In this document: one piece after another, positions 1 to 7,030 of the stretch
Position numbering within the stretch: the first letter of the stretch is position 1
How the letters are laid out: each line of letters begins with the position of its first letter
Assembly: GCA_900770345.1 (NCBI GenBank)
Contig: CAAGKF010000374.1
Span: forward strand, 1-18,562
From: Lachnospiraceae bacterium
GTDB taxonomy: Bacteria; Bacillota; Clostridia; Lachnospirales; Lachnospiraceae
Length of the DNA stretch: 18,562 nt
Direction: 5' to 3'
Translations under genes and position numbers: made by a program
Notes under the pieces: generated by a model
What the model was told of the DNA's origin: nothing
The model's database searches: none
The model's input: the letters and a program-made list of their open reading frames with translations, nothing else

Positions 1-639
1 CACCATAGTTTCAAAATCAGTAAACTGGGTAGGGCAATCCGCGGTAATCCCTACCCGTCCTCCTCGTAAGACCTGCTCTGCCGCGACGGAGAACAGAAGA
101 CGGCCGTCGATCCGGCAGTCCACATTTCCCTCATGGCACACCGCCTCCAGACGGTAAAAATCATCACAGTTATGGGGAAACTCTGCCTCCGCCAGAGTCC
201 TTGTCTCCTCCTTGTGACGGTAAGAGAGCACTGCTCTGTCCCTGTTTTCCAGACAGAATGCCAGTGTATCGATACTGTCTCTCAGGCAGAATACGATTCC
301 CGCCGTACCTTTGGTGGAAAGACGTCTCATTTTTACCGATACCGTATACTCTCCCCACTCCTTCTCCCCCGTTTCCAGAGTAGGGAATGTCCTGTGAGGT
401 CTGTTTTTTTCGATCCTCATGGATTCCATGTAGTGAACACCCTGATATTCGGTGATGATCCAGGTAGGTCCCGTACCGTTATAGGTATAGTTGCAGACCG
501 GGTCATACCAGGTTCCGCGGTATCCCTCCTCCACAATATAATGATACTCCCCTGCAGCCGTATGATCCCTGTCATAGGGAAATTCCCCTACAGGGAAATC
601 CTGAAAATCTTCCCTTCGCAGTGTTACATCTCTCTTCAT
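1..639 (-). CDS. Partial beta-sandwich (LamG/DUF1080-like) protein of the pectin operon
   Basis: An open frame of 213 codons runs from an ATG at 639 to the left window edge without a stop, so the C-terminus is missing. The start lies 17 bases after the stop of the oligogalacturonate lyase gene, with a purine-rich GGGGAAAG ahead of it, so the two are probably co-transcribed. It begins MKRDVTLRREDF and has no signal peptide, so it is probably cytoplasmic. The body alternates short hydrophobic strands with turns (WGEYTVSVKMRR, GTAGIVFCLRD, VDCRIDGRLLFSV, GGRVGITAD). That spacing is typical of concanavalin A-like laminin-G or DUF1080-type sandwiches, especially the phrase of the form 'G-x-x-D-C-x-I-D-G-x-L-L' followed by 'G-G-R-V-G-I'. 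The family call is by pattern only. It could be the N-terminal domain of a larger rhamnogalacturonan- or pectin-active protein; no catalytic residues can be assigned. Confidence 0.8.
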   Translation of the reverse strand, partial: MKRDVTLRREDFQDFPVGEFPYDRDHTAAGEYHYIVEEGYRGTWYDPVCNYTYNGTGPTWIITEYQGVHYMESMRIEKNRPHRTFPTLETGEKEWGEYTVSVKMRRLSTKGTAGIVFCLRDSIDTLAFCLENRDRAVLSYRHKEETRTLAEAEFPHNCDDFYRLEAVCHEGNVDCRIDGRLLFSVAAEQVLRGGRVGITADCPTQFTDFETMV

Positions 640-656
640 CGCACTTTCCCCGCCAT

Positions 657-1826
657 TTAAATTGATTCCGGTACATCTACCAGGAACAGATTGTCATGCC
701 ATTCATCCGTATCCGCCGCATACAGAAGCTTTTTTCCGTCCCAGCTGAAGGTGGGATGACAGTGGGAACGCTGGTAATGCCAGGTGGTATTGTGATTTGC
801 CAGAACCTTCATTTTTGCCGTTCCGTCCTCCGCCGGCTGGATTAAAAGGATATCCTCCACCGCGTCTCCCACAAACATGGACAGATCTCCGTTGGCAAAA
901 TAATGATTGCAGTAGAAGGGCATATCGATCTTCCGGTATACCTTGCCGTCCTTGTGGGCAAAACCAAAGTAAGGTGTCTCCGTGCTGACATTTTCTGAAC
1001 CGTATACCTGGCTCTTTGAGTTGGAGATCGTTCCGTCATGACCGCCCCGGCGGTTGTCGAAGATCACATCCCCATTCTGCGCCCAGAACTCATGGCCCAC
1101 ACAGTCATCCTCCGTTTGACGGAAGCAGGGCCAGATATCGCCTGTCTTCATGTTGATCATCCAGATCCTCTGCTGCACATAATTCCAGGGACCCTCATGA
1201 CAGCACATGGCAATATCGGGATCATCCGGAGAAAACTGAAAATGACTCAGCCAGTGCGTATCACGGAACACATCATGAAATTCGCTTCCGTCCAGGCGGA
1301 TGGCAGAAATGCGTCCGTCCTTTGTGGCAAACATCTTCTCCTTAAAACCGGCATAATTGGGACCGCCGTCCGGCAGGGCATCCACATCCTCATTCCTGTT
1401 GAAGCCCAGCCACTGCTTGTCACAGCTGAAGGAGAGATTCTGCAGCAGCATGTGATTTTTTTCCTCATACAGCAGCTTGTTTTCTCCTGTCTTCGTATTG
1501 TAAAGACGCAGCTGGGAGCCTGTAATATAAGCCACATATTCTCCGTCCGGCGTCTTGGTGATCCTTCCCACCTCCACACCCAGAGGATCGTCTGTCAGCT
1601 GCACCATCTCTCCGCTGTCCAGATCCATTTTAAACAGGTTGCAGATCTCCGTTCCCTCATGTCCTCTGTTGGACAGAAAATATATGGTTTTTCCGTCCAG
1701 ATCAAAGGAATTCTCCGTAAAATAGAAATGATAATTGATCCCCTGATTTGTCAGCTGTGTGATCTGCGCACCGCTCTTTTCATCTGTATAAGTTCTCTTT
1801 TCGGAAGGATATACTGTTCCGACCAT
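657..1826 (-). CDS. ogl: Oligogalacturonate lyase (PL22 family)
   Basis: Cleaves unsaturated digalacturonate and short oligogalacturonides by beta-elimination to 5-keto-4-deoxyuronate, in the cytoplasm. At 389 residues it matches the usual length (about 388) and has no signal peptide. It is a seven-bladed beta-propeller with TolB-like blade signatures (DGKTIYFLSNR at 44-54, DGKKLLYAADTD at 363-374). Family landmarks are present: CHEGPWNY at 209-216, the GHEFW block at 244-248 whose His245 matches the catalytic base, His308 in YCNHYF, and Q352, H355 and H357 in YQRSHCHPTF. By alignment from memory with enterobacterial Ogl (QVTHPHP), these last residues are the manganese ligands. The start is an ATG 8 bases after AGGAGG. 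It lies downstream of the sugar ABC genes and just upstream of the partial gene at the left edge, so it probably acts on the imported substrate. Confidence 0.93.
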   Translation of the reverse strand: MVGTVYPSEKRTYTDEKSGAQITQLTNQGINYHFYFTENSFDLDGKTIYFLSNRGHEGTEICNLFKMDLDSGEMVQLTDDPLGVEVGRITKTPDGEYVAYITGSQLRLYNTKTGENKLLYEEKNHMLLQNLSFSCDKQWLGFNRNEDVDALPDGGPNYAGFKEKMFATKDGRISAIRLDGSEFHDVFRDTHWLSHFQFSPDDPDIAMCCHEGPWNYVQQRIWMINMKTGDIWPCFRQTEDDCVGHEFWAQNGDVIFDNRRGGHDGTISNSKSQVYGSENVSTETPYFGFAHKDGKVYRKIDMPFYCNHYFANGDLSMFVGDAVEDILLIQPAEDGTAKMKVLANHNTTWHYQRSHCHPTFSWDGKKLLYAADTDEWHDNLFLVDVPESI

Positions 1827-1902
1827 ATTTTTCTCCTCCTTATCTTGCCCGGTTCTTTCCCGACTTTTTTCGCCGTCATCCGGCTTTTCTCTGCGTAAAA
1901 GA

Positions 1903-1930
1903 GGCGCGCCGGTACTGCCGCCGGCGCGCC
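1903..1930 (-). terminator. GC-rich stem-loop between binding-protein and lyase genes
   Basis: Two perfect 10-base arms (GGCGCGCCGG at 1903-1912 and CCGGCGCGCC at 1921-1930) enclose an 8-base loop. On the minus strand the stem is followed by TCTTTTACG, a short U-run, so it may terminate partially or protect the 3' end of the binding-protein message. It lies between the stop of the solute-binding gene (1979) and the start of ogl (1826). This is a common arrangement for lowering downstream expression relative to a binding protein. Confidence 0.65.
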
Positions 1931-1978
1931 CCCTTTTATGATTTTCTGGTAAAAATTCCGAACTGCTGCATTTTCTGT

Positions 1979-3364
1979 TTAATTTGCCATATAATTTGCA
2001 TATGCCTCATTTAAGTGCTCAGCCCACATATCAAGCAGTTCCTTCGCTGTCATATCGCCGGACATTACAGACTGGATACCTGGCTCAATGTAAGTAGAAT
2101 TGATGTTGCCCCACTCAGGCAGATATGCCGGAGAAGTATAGGTCAGGCAGTTATCCTGGCTGGTAGTCTCAATTGCGCACTGGATATGCTGCATTCCGCT
2201 CATCCACTCATCCCCATAGCAGGCGGTGTTGGTCGGCAGCTGTCCGATAGACTGGTTCCAGTAGCTGTTTGCGTAATGATCGCACATAAAGGTGATCCAC
2301 TTCCATGCTGCTTCCTGATTCTCACAGGTATCAAACATGCAAAGACCGGTCAGCGCGCCGCCGTAATTTACATATTTGCCGTTGTCTGCTGTAGGCAGCG
2401 GATTTGCGGTGAAGCCCTCGGTTCCGCCGAATGCTGTCACATGGCTGCCGTAGGAGCCCAGATTGTGAGTAAACATTGCGCATACGCCGGAGTCAAAGTT
2501 TGCGGAGATCTCCTTGTAGCCTGCGGTAATATCACTCTCAGGCGTATATTCTCCGTACATTCCCAGATACTTCTCAAGGAAGGCAACAGCCTCGTCACAG
2601 TTGATCGTTGTCTTGCCGTCAGCATCAAATACTTCGTTGGTTCCCAGATAGGAATAAATGAAATCGATCAGAACAGCAGGTGATGCGGAGCCGCCGCGGA
2701 TGGTATATCCGTACTGACCGTTATCCTTATCTGTCAGCTTCTCAGCCACCTCAAAGAACTCGTCCCAGGTCTTGGGAGCTTCCACTCCGGCCTTTTCAAA
2801 CATCTCATCATTGGTCCACAGAGTAATGAAGTTTGCGGATGTCGGCATCATGTACAGCTTGCCGTCCTTGTTGTAGGTATGGCAGATCTCCATGTAGCCG
2901 TCCTCCATATCCTTGGAGCCTTCCCAGGCGGAGAACATATCATCCAGGGCTACACAATGTCCCTGTCCGATCACCGTTGCTGCCCAGGAGTTGTTCAGAC
3001 CGCCTACATCAGGTGTCTCGCCTGCCGCGATCGCTGTCTGATATTTGGAAAGGGCATCACCGGAGGAAAGTCCCAGATACTCGATGTGGATATCCGGATT
3101 CTCTTCCTCAAACTTTTCAATAATGTCCATATAATACTCGGTACGCTGGTCACCTGCATTCTCATCCCAGAAGGTTACTGTTACTTTTTCACCGGAAGCT
3201 GCCGGCTGCGCTTCTGCCTCTGCCTTTGTCTCTGCTGCCTCTGCCTTTGTGTCAGCCGGCGCTGCCGCAGTTGTTCCGCTGCTTCCTGATCCGCCGCAGG
3301 CTGCCAGCGATGCTGTCATAGCTGCTGCCATTGTACATGCCAATACTTTTTTCATTTTTTTCAT
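1979..3364 (-). CDS. ABC sugar solute-binding lipoprotein (CUT1 family)
   Basis: Extracytoplasmic binding component of a carbohydrate ABC importer. The 461-residue protein starts with a lipoprotein signal: KK-M-KK, a hydrophobic run, and the lipobox LAAC with the lipidated Cys at 23. A Gly/Ser then Ala/Glu/Thr linker (about 24-58) precedes the mature fold. VTVTFWDENAGDQRTEYY and the following 'IIEKFEEENPDIHIEY' are typical of the MalE/UgpB (COG1653) group. Aromatic residues in the pocket region (FITLWTND, SYWNQS) suit a sugar ligand. The start has AGGAG 9 bases upstream. It is the third gene after the two permeases, 40 bases from the second. Given the adjacent oligogalacturonate lyase, the ligand is probably an oligogalacturonide or rhamnogalacturonide; this is contextual inference, since specificity cannot be read from the sequence. 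Confidence 0.93.
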   Translation of the reverse strand: MKKMKKVLACTMAAAMTASLAACGGSGSSGTTAAAPADTKAEAAETKAEAEAQPAASGEKVTVTFWDENAGDQRTEYYMDIIEKFEEENPDIHIEYLGLSSGDALSKYQTAIAAGETPDVGGLNNSWAATVIGQGHCVALDDMFSAWEGSKDMEDGYMEICHTYNKDGKLYMMPTSANFITLWTNDEMFEKAGVEAPKTWDEFFEVAEKLTDKDNGQYGYTIRGGSASPAVLIDFIYSYLGTNEVFDADGKTTINCDEAVAFLEKYLGMYGEYTPESDITAGYKEISANFDSGVCAMFTHNLGSYGSHVTAFGGTEGFTANPLPTADNGKYVNYGGALTGLCMFDTCENQEAAWKWITFMCDHYANSYWNQSIGQLPTNTACYGDEWMSGMQHIQCAIETTSQDNCLTYTSPAYLPEWGNINSTYIEPGIQSVMSGDMTAKELLDMWAEHLNEAYANYMAN

Positions 3365-3404
3365 AGTTCTGCTCTCCTTTTCCTTTTATAAATCAGGGAA
3401 TGTA

Positions 3405-4247
3405 TCATCCCTTAACTGCTCCTGAACTGAGTCCGCCCACCAGATTCTTCTGCACGTAGCTGAAGAGGATCAGAGTCGGCACAACAGCGATCACAGCACC
3501 GGCTGCCAGCTGTCCGTAATTGATGCTGAACTCGCCTACCAGATTCTTTAAGCCTACGGGAAGCGTCAGCTTGTTCTGCTTGCTGATAAACATAAACGAG
3601 AAGAGGAATTCATTCCAGCAGGAAATGAATCCGTATGCGGCGATGGTGGCGATACCGGGCTTTAATACCGGCAGCAGCACATGCCAGATAGCTCCCAGAC
3701 GGCTGCAGCCGTCAATCTGAGCCGCCTCCTCAATGGTATAGTCAATGCCTCCGACAAATCCCCGCATCAGGATAGAATTAAAGGGGAAATGGAATGTAGT
3801 ATTTACAAGCACCAGCGCAAACAGGCTGTTTAACATTCCCAGATTCTTAAAAATAATGAAGATCGGTGTGATCAGCATGGCGCCGGGAATAAACTGTGTA
3901 CAGAGAAGAATCAGCATAAACGCATTTTTTCCTCTGAATTTAAACCGGGACAGGGCATACCCCGTCAGTACAGAGATCACAACAATAAACATTACGCCGA
4001 ACACCGAGATAAACAGACTGTTCTTAAAATAGGTACTGAATCCGCTTTTTGTCCAGGCCTCCGCGTAATTTTTTAAGGTAAAGGCTGCCGGCCAGTATGT
4101 AACCGTCTTGGAGGTAATCTCCGCGGAAGGCTTAAATGAGGTAGCCAGGCACCAGTAGATCGGAAACAGGATAAATATCAGTATAACAATCAGAGCTGCG
4201 GCAAACGCAAAGCCGGACAACATTTTTTTCCCTCTATGGCTTCCCAT
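3405..4247 (-). CDS. Carbohydrate ABC transporter permease, MalG-like
   Basis: Inner-membrane channel subunit of the sugar importer, 280 residues from the start chosen here. The first membrane segment is near residues 11-35 (AALIVILIFILFPIYW), with about six in total. The EAA loop that contacts the ATPase is EEAAQIDG at 173-180, followed by LGAIWHVLLPVLKPGI. The C-terminal phrase FVQ-like 'YVQKNLVGGLSSGAVKG' is characteristic of MalG-type proteins. Start choice: an in-frame ATG at 4256 directly abuts AGGAGG with no spacer, whereas the ATG at 4247 sits 9 bases after it. I therefore take 4247, which also places the start one base after the stop of the upstream permease. Translation is probably coupled to that gene. 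Confidence 0.93.
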   Translation of the reverse strand: MGSHRGKKMLSGFAFAAALIVILIFILFPIYWCLATSFKPSAEITSKTVTYWPAAFTLKNYAEAWTKSGFSTYFKNSLFISVFGVMFIVVISVLTGYALSRFKFRGKNAFMLILLCTQFIPGAMLITPIFIIFKNLGMLNSLFALVLVNTTFHFPFNSILMRGFVGGIDYTIEEAAQIDGCSRLGAIWHVLLPVLKPGIATIAAYGFISCWNEFLFSFMFISKQNKLTLPVGLKNLVGEFSINYGQLAAGAVIAVVPTLILFSYVQKNLVGGLSSGAVKG

Positions 4248-4248
4248 T

Positions 4249-5151
4249 TTATGCATCCTCCTTTCCGTAGCCGGACATCTTCAGATAAACTCCCGCAAAG
4301 ATCAGCAGGATAAAGAAGGCAATCACTGCCAGGGTGGAACCGTATCCGTAATTTCCGTTCTTTACCGACATATTGGTCATATACATTGTCAGAGTGGTCG
4401 TCCGGTAGGAAGGACCGCCGCCTGTCAGCGTAAAGATCAGGTCTACATTGTTGAACTCCCACACCGCCCGAAGCAGCGTAGTCAGGATAATGGTATCCTT
4501 TAAGATCGGCAGCTTCACCAGGAAGATCTCCTGCATGGCGGTCGCACCGTCCACGACACAGGCCTCATGGAGATCCGAAGGAATATTCTGCAGTGCCGCC
4601 AGAATGGTGATCGCAAAGAAAGGGATACCTCTCCAGATCTCGGCAACCGCTGTTGCCTTAAATACGGTCTTCATATTCCCCAGCCAGGCCATATTTTTAG
4701 AAATCAGCCCCAGGTCCCTGCAGATGGAATTCAAAAGTCCGATATTTTCATTATAGATCAGTGACCACAGCATGGAGGTCAGAACACCGGATACCGCCCA
4801 CGGGAAAAATACGATACAGCGGTAAAGACCTCTTCCTTTGAATTTCTTATCAAGAAGCAGGGCAAGTATCATTCCCAGAACCAGCTGAGAGCACACCTCT
4901 ACCAGAACCCACTTGACAGACACGCTCAGAGAACGATAAAAAATCTTGTCTCCCAGCAGCTTTTTAAAATTTTCAAACCCTACAAATCCTTTTTCAGCAA
5001 TCTTTGTCACATCATAGCTCTGCAAACTGTAGAAAAATACAGTCATCAGCGGATATGCCAGAAATGCCAGGATAAAAAATGCCGCCGGCAGCAGGAACAG
5101 ATAGGGCATCATGTCCTTTTTCGCAATACCGGCCTTTGTTTTTGGTTTCAT
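4249..5151 (-). CDS. Carbohydrate ABC transporter permease, MalF-like
   Basis: First gene of the importer operon, 300 residues, partner of the MalG-like subunit in the membrane. A short basic N-terminus precedes the first membrane segment (LFLLPAAFFILAFLAYPL, about 18-36). The ATPase-contacting EAA loop is HEACVVDGATAMQEIFLVKLPIL (E196-A197, then D201-G202, L214-P215). TLTGGGPSYRTTTL at 241-254 is a conserved signature of CUT1 permeases of the LacF/UgpA/YesP type. The ATG lies 7 bases after a strong GGGAGG. No ATP-binding subunit is encoded in this operon or elsewhere in the window, which is normal for CUT1 systems sharing an MsmX-type ATPase. Its leader carries a sequence complementary to its own ribosome site (see 5159-5195). 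Confidence 0.93.
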   Translation of the reverse strand: MKPKTKAGIAKKDMMPYLFLLPAAFFILAFLAYPLMTVFFYSLQSYDVTKIAEKGFVGFENFKKLLGDKIFYRSLSVSVKWVLVEVCSQLVLGMILALLLDKKFKGRGLYRCIVFFPWAVSGVLTSMLWSLIYNENIGLLNSICRDLGLISKNMAWLGNMKTVFKATAVAEIWRGIPFFAITILAALQNIPSDLHEACVVDGATAMQEIFLVKLPILKDTIILTTLLRAVWEFNNVDLIFTLTGGGPSYRTTTLTMYMTNMSVKNGNYGYGSTLAVIAFFILLIFAGVYLKMSGYGKEDA

Positions 5152-5158
5152 GCTCGTT

Positions 5159-5195
5159 CCTCCCTTCTGTTGATTTTATTGTATAAAAAAGGAGG
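5159..5195 (-). promoter_or_regulatory. Possible ribosome-site-sequestering leader of the ABC operon
   Basis: In the minus-strand message, CCTCCTTT (plus 5188-5195) can pair over all 8 bases, with one G-U pair, with AAGGGAGG (plus 5159-5166), the ribosome site of the MalF-like gene. The 21-base loop between them is A/T-rich. Seen directly as complementarity; whether it folds and controls translation is inference. Confidence 0.4.
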
Positions 5196-5218
5196 TCCTG
5201 TTTACAGATTTTTTTTTA

Positions 5219-5241
5219 TATAAAATGTTTAAGATTTTATA
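5219..5241 (-). promoter_or_regulatory. AT-rich inverted repeat upstream of the ABC operon
   Basis: TATAAAAT (5219-5226) and ATTTTATA (5234-5241) are perfect 8-base arms around a 7-base centre. The outer arm on the minus strand also offers a TATAAA -10-like hexamer (5241-5236). I found no convincing -35 for it, which would fit a promoter needing an activator such as the adjacent AraC-type response regulator. It could equally be chance in an AT-rich stretch. Confidence 0.35.
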
Positions 5242-5334
5242 CTCCCCTCATATTTTTTATAGTATTTTCCACACGGAATACGCCGGTTTGCACAAAAGGC
5301 AGCCGGACACAGCCACTTCATTTCAGCAAAAGAG

Positions 5335-5358
5335 AAAAAATCCTCCCGGCCAGGGAGG
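5335..5358 (-). terminator. Rho-independent terminator of the kinase-regulator operon
   Basis: On the minus strand CCTCCC (5358-5353) pairs with GGGAGG (5347-5342) over a 5-base loop and is followed by ATTTTTT then CTCTTTT, a good U-tract. It lies about 70 bases after the response-regulator stop and before the ABC operon. The two-component genes and the importer are therefore separate transcription units. Confidence 0.8.
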
Positions 5359-5372
5359 CAATATTGCCGAAT

Positions 5373-5415
5373 ATACCCTCAGCGGACAAGGGGACACTTT
5401 ATCCGCTGAGGGTAT
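5373..5415 (-). repeat. Perfect 14-base inverted repeat after the response-regulator gene
   Basis: ATACCCTCAGCGGA (5373-5386) and its exact complement TCCGCTGAGGGTAT (5402-5415) flank a 15-base loop. It begins 13 bases after the stop of the response regulator and precedes a perfect 12-base palindrome GGCAATATTGCC (5357-5368) and the U-tailed terminator. It lacks a U-run on the minus strand. On the plus strand ATTTTT follows about 10 bases later. Confidence 0.75.
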
Positions 5416-5428
5416 CATTGATGGATTT

Positions 5429-7030
5429 TTATAACTGATCCCGGTAAGCTCCCGGAGAAATACCCGTATACTTCTTAAAGCATACGGCAAAATACTGGGA
5501 GCTGCTGTAGCCTACCTGCTCCGCGATCTCACTGACCGTACAGCTGGTGGTCCGCAGCAGTTCCTTGGCCTTCTCCATACGAATCTCCAGCAGGTGGGCG
5601 CTGAAATTCTGCTTGGTTTCCTGTTTGAACAGCACTGCCAGATAAGGGACGCTGATATTCAAAAACTCCGCAATATCGTTGAGGCTCAGATCCTCCTTAT
5701 TGTAATTGCGTTTTAAATATTCCAGTGCCTGCTCGGCGATCTTCTTTTTATGATTTCCGCCCTTTTTCCGCTTTTCCGCAATACTGACCGCAAAACGCGT
5801 GATATCATCCTCCATCTCATCCAGGGTATTCAGCTGCTGGATATGATTCAGATAATACAGATAGCTGACTGATTCATCCCTGGAAGCAACCTCGCCCTTA
5901 AAGGCCGTGATCGCCAGTTCCGTGGTCACCATCTTGGCCGACTCCAGAGAGATATATTCCTTGTGGCGGAAGGGTTCATAAATGTTTTTAATATCCTTCT
6001 CCACTTCCTCCGTCATTCCCATGCGGATGTGATGCAGGAATGTATCTGTGGGAAGCACGATCTGCATCTCCTCTTTTCTTTCCTGCACAGAATCTGAGGC
6101 ATAAACCACCTTCCAGCCCTTTCCCCTCAGAATATGACGGTTATCTACGGCATGGCGTACCCGTTTGAAGGACTCCGGCAGCTCTTCGATACGTCTGCGG
6201 CTTCTGCCCACCGCCAGAGTAATACGGCACCGCGGCTCCTCCTCCTCCAGCTCCAGGAGGCTGTCCGTAAACATGCGGATAAAAGCAGGGGTAAACAGAT
6301 CCTTTTTCTGAGCCGCCAGCACCATCTGAATATGAGTGCTTACATTTCTGGCAAAATGCAGTTCAAAACGCTCCCCTGTTTTTTCCTCCAATATCTCCTT
6401 TTTCTGAAGGAATTTCCCCTGCAGCTGCCGCTTTGACTCCCCGATCTCACCCTCCGGAATCCGCTGACCCTCCAGCACATCCACAGCCGCCATCATTACC
6501 AGATAACAGCCGGCCTCCGTCGGGATCCCCACCGCCTGGGCTTCCTTTTTGATATCCTCTTTTTCTATTCTGCCGTACAAAAGCTGATTGATAAAGTTGC
6601 TGCGTGAAAGCTCCTGACTCTTTCCCACCGCCTCCTCAGCCGCCTCTTCCTTCTCAATATCGAAAGCCGCCCGTTCCACCGCGCTTAAAAGCTTTTCCGT
6701 AGTCACCGGCTTTAAAAGGAAATCAAAGGCCTGCAGCTGTACCGCCTTATGGGCATATTCAAAGTATTCATATCCTGTAAGGAACAGCACCCTGGTTTTT
6801 AAATTTTTCCTTCGGATATTCTCCAGCAGGCTGATCCCGTTCATAAAAGGCATGTTGATATCCGTAACAATAATATCCACCGGATGCTTTTCCAGGTACT
6901 CCCAGGCTGTCTCCCCGTTTTTGAACACCCCCGCCACATCAAACTGATGGGCTTCCCAGTCCACCAGCTTTAAAAAGCTTTCTCTTATGAACTCTTCATC
7001 ATCAATAAACAGGATGCTGTATCTTCTCAT
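5429..7030 (-). CDS. YesN-type response regulator with AraC DNA-binding domain
   Basis: Transcription activator of a two-component pair, 533 residues. The receiver domain (about 1-125) shows the acidic pair D10-D11 in LFIDDEE, the phosphoacceptor D57 in VTDINMPFMNG, T85 in LFLTGYEYF and K107-P108 in FLLKPV. A middle region of about 300 residues with coiled and charged stretches is usual for YesN-like proteins. The last 100 residues hold two AraC-type helix-turn-helix motifs, including SLNDIAEFLNISVPYLAVLFK and the signature GYSSSQYFAVCFKKYTGISPGAYR-like block. The stop of the kinase gene overlaps this start by 4 bases (ATGA), so the two are translationally coupled. By analogy with Bacillus yesMN beside yesOPQ, it probably controls the sugar importer operon next door. 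The target is inferred. Confidence 0.94.
   Translation of the reverse strand: MRRYSILFIDDEEFIRESFLKLVDWEAHQFDVAGVFKNGETAWEYLEKHPVDIIVTDINMPFMNGISLLENIRRKNLKTRVLFLTGYEYFEYAHKAVQLQAFDFLLKPVTTEKLLSAVERAAFDIEKEEAAEEAVGKSQELSRSNFINQLLYGRIEKEDIKKEAQAVGIPTEAGCYLVMMAAVDVLEGQRIPEGEIGESKRQLQGKFLQKKEILEEKTGERFELHFARNVSTHIQMVLAAQKKDLFTPAFIRMFTDSLLELEEEEPRCRITLAVGRSRRRIEELPESFKRVRHAVDNRHILRGKGWKVVYASDSVQERKEEMQIVLPTDTFLHHIRMGMTEEVEKDIKNIYEPFRHKEYISLESAKMVTTELAITAFKGEVASRDESVSYLYYLNHIQQLNTLDEMEDDITRFAVSIAEKRKKGGNHKKKIAEQALEYLKRNYNKEDLSLNDIAEFLNISVPYLAVLFKQETKQNFSAHLLEIRMEKAKELLRTTSCTVSEIAEQVGYSSSQYFAVCFKKYTGISPGAYRDQL

Noticed and set aside
133..660. 175-codon plus-strand frame
   Set aside because: It lies antisense to the partial gene that starts at 639, has no good ribosome site, and its translation is Cys/His/Arg-rich with no recognisable fold.
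1038..1898. 286-codon plus-strand frame
   Set aside because: Fully antisense to the well-supported oligogalacturonate lyase gene; a shadow of its codon bias.
5270..5300. Possible catabolite-repression (cre) site upstream of the ABC operon
   Set aside because: TGCAAACCGGCGTA matches too few conserved cre positions.
5225..5434. 69-codon plus-strand frame between the ABC and two-component operons
   Set aside because: Has AAAGGAGG upstream but 28 bases away, and runs through the terminator and 14-base hairpin; better explained as regulatory DNA.
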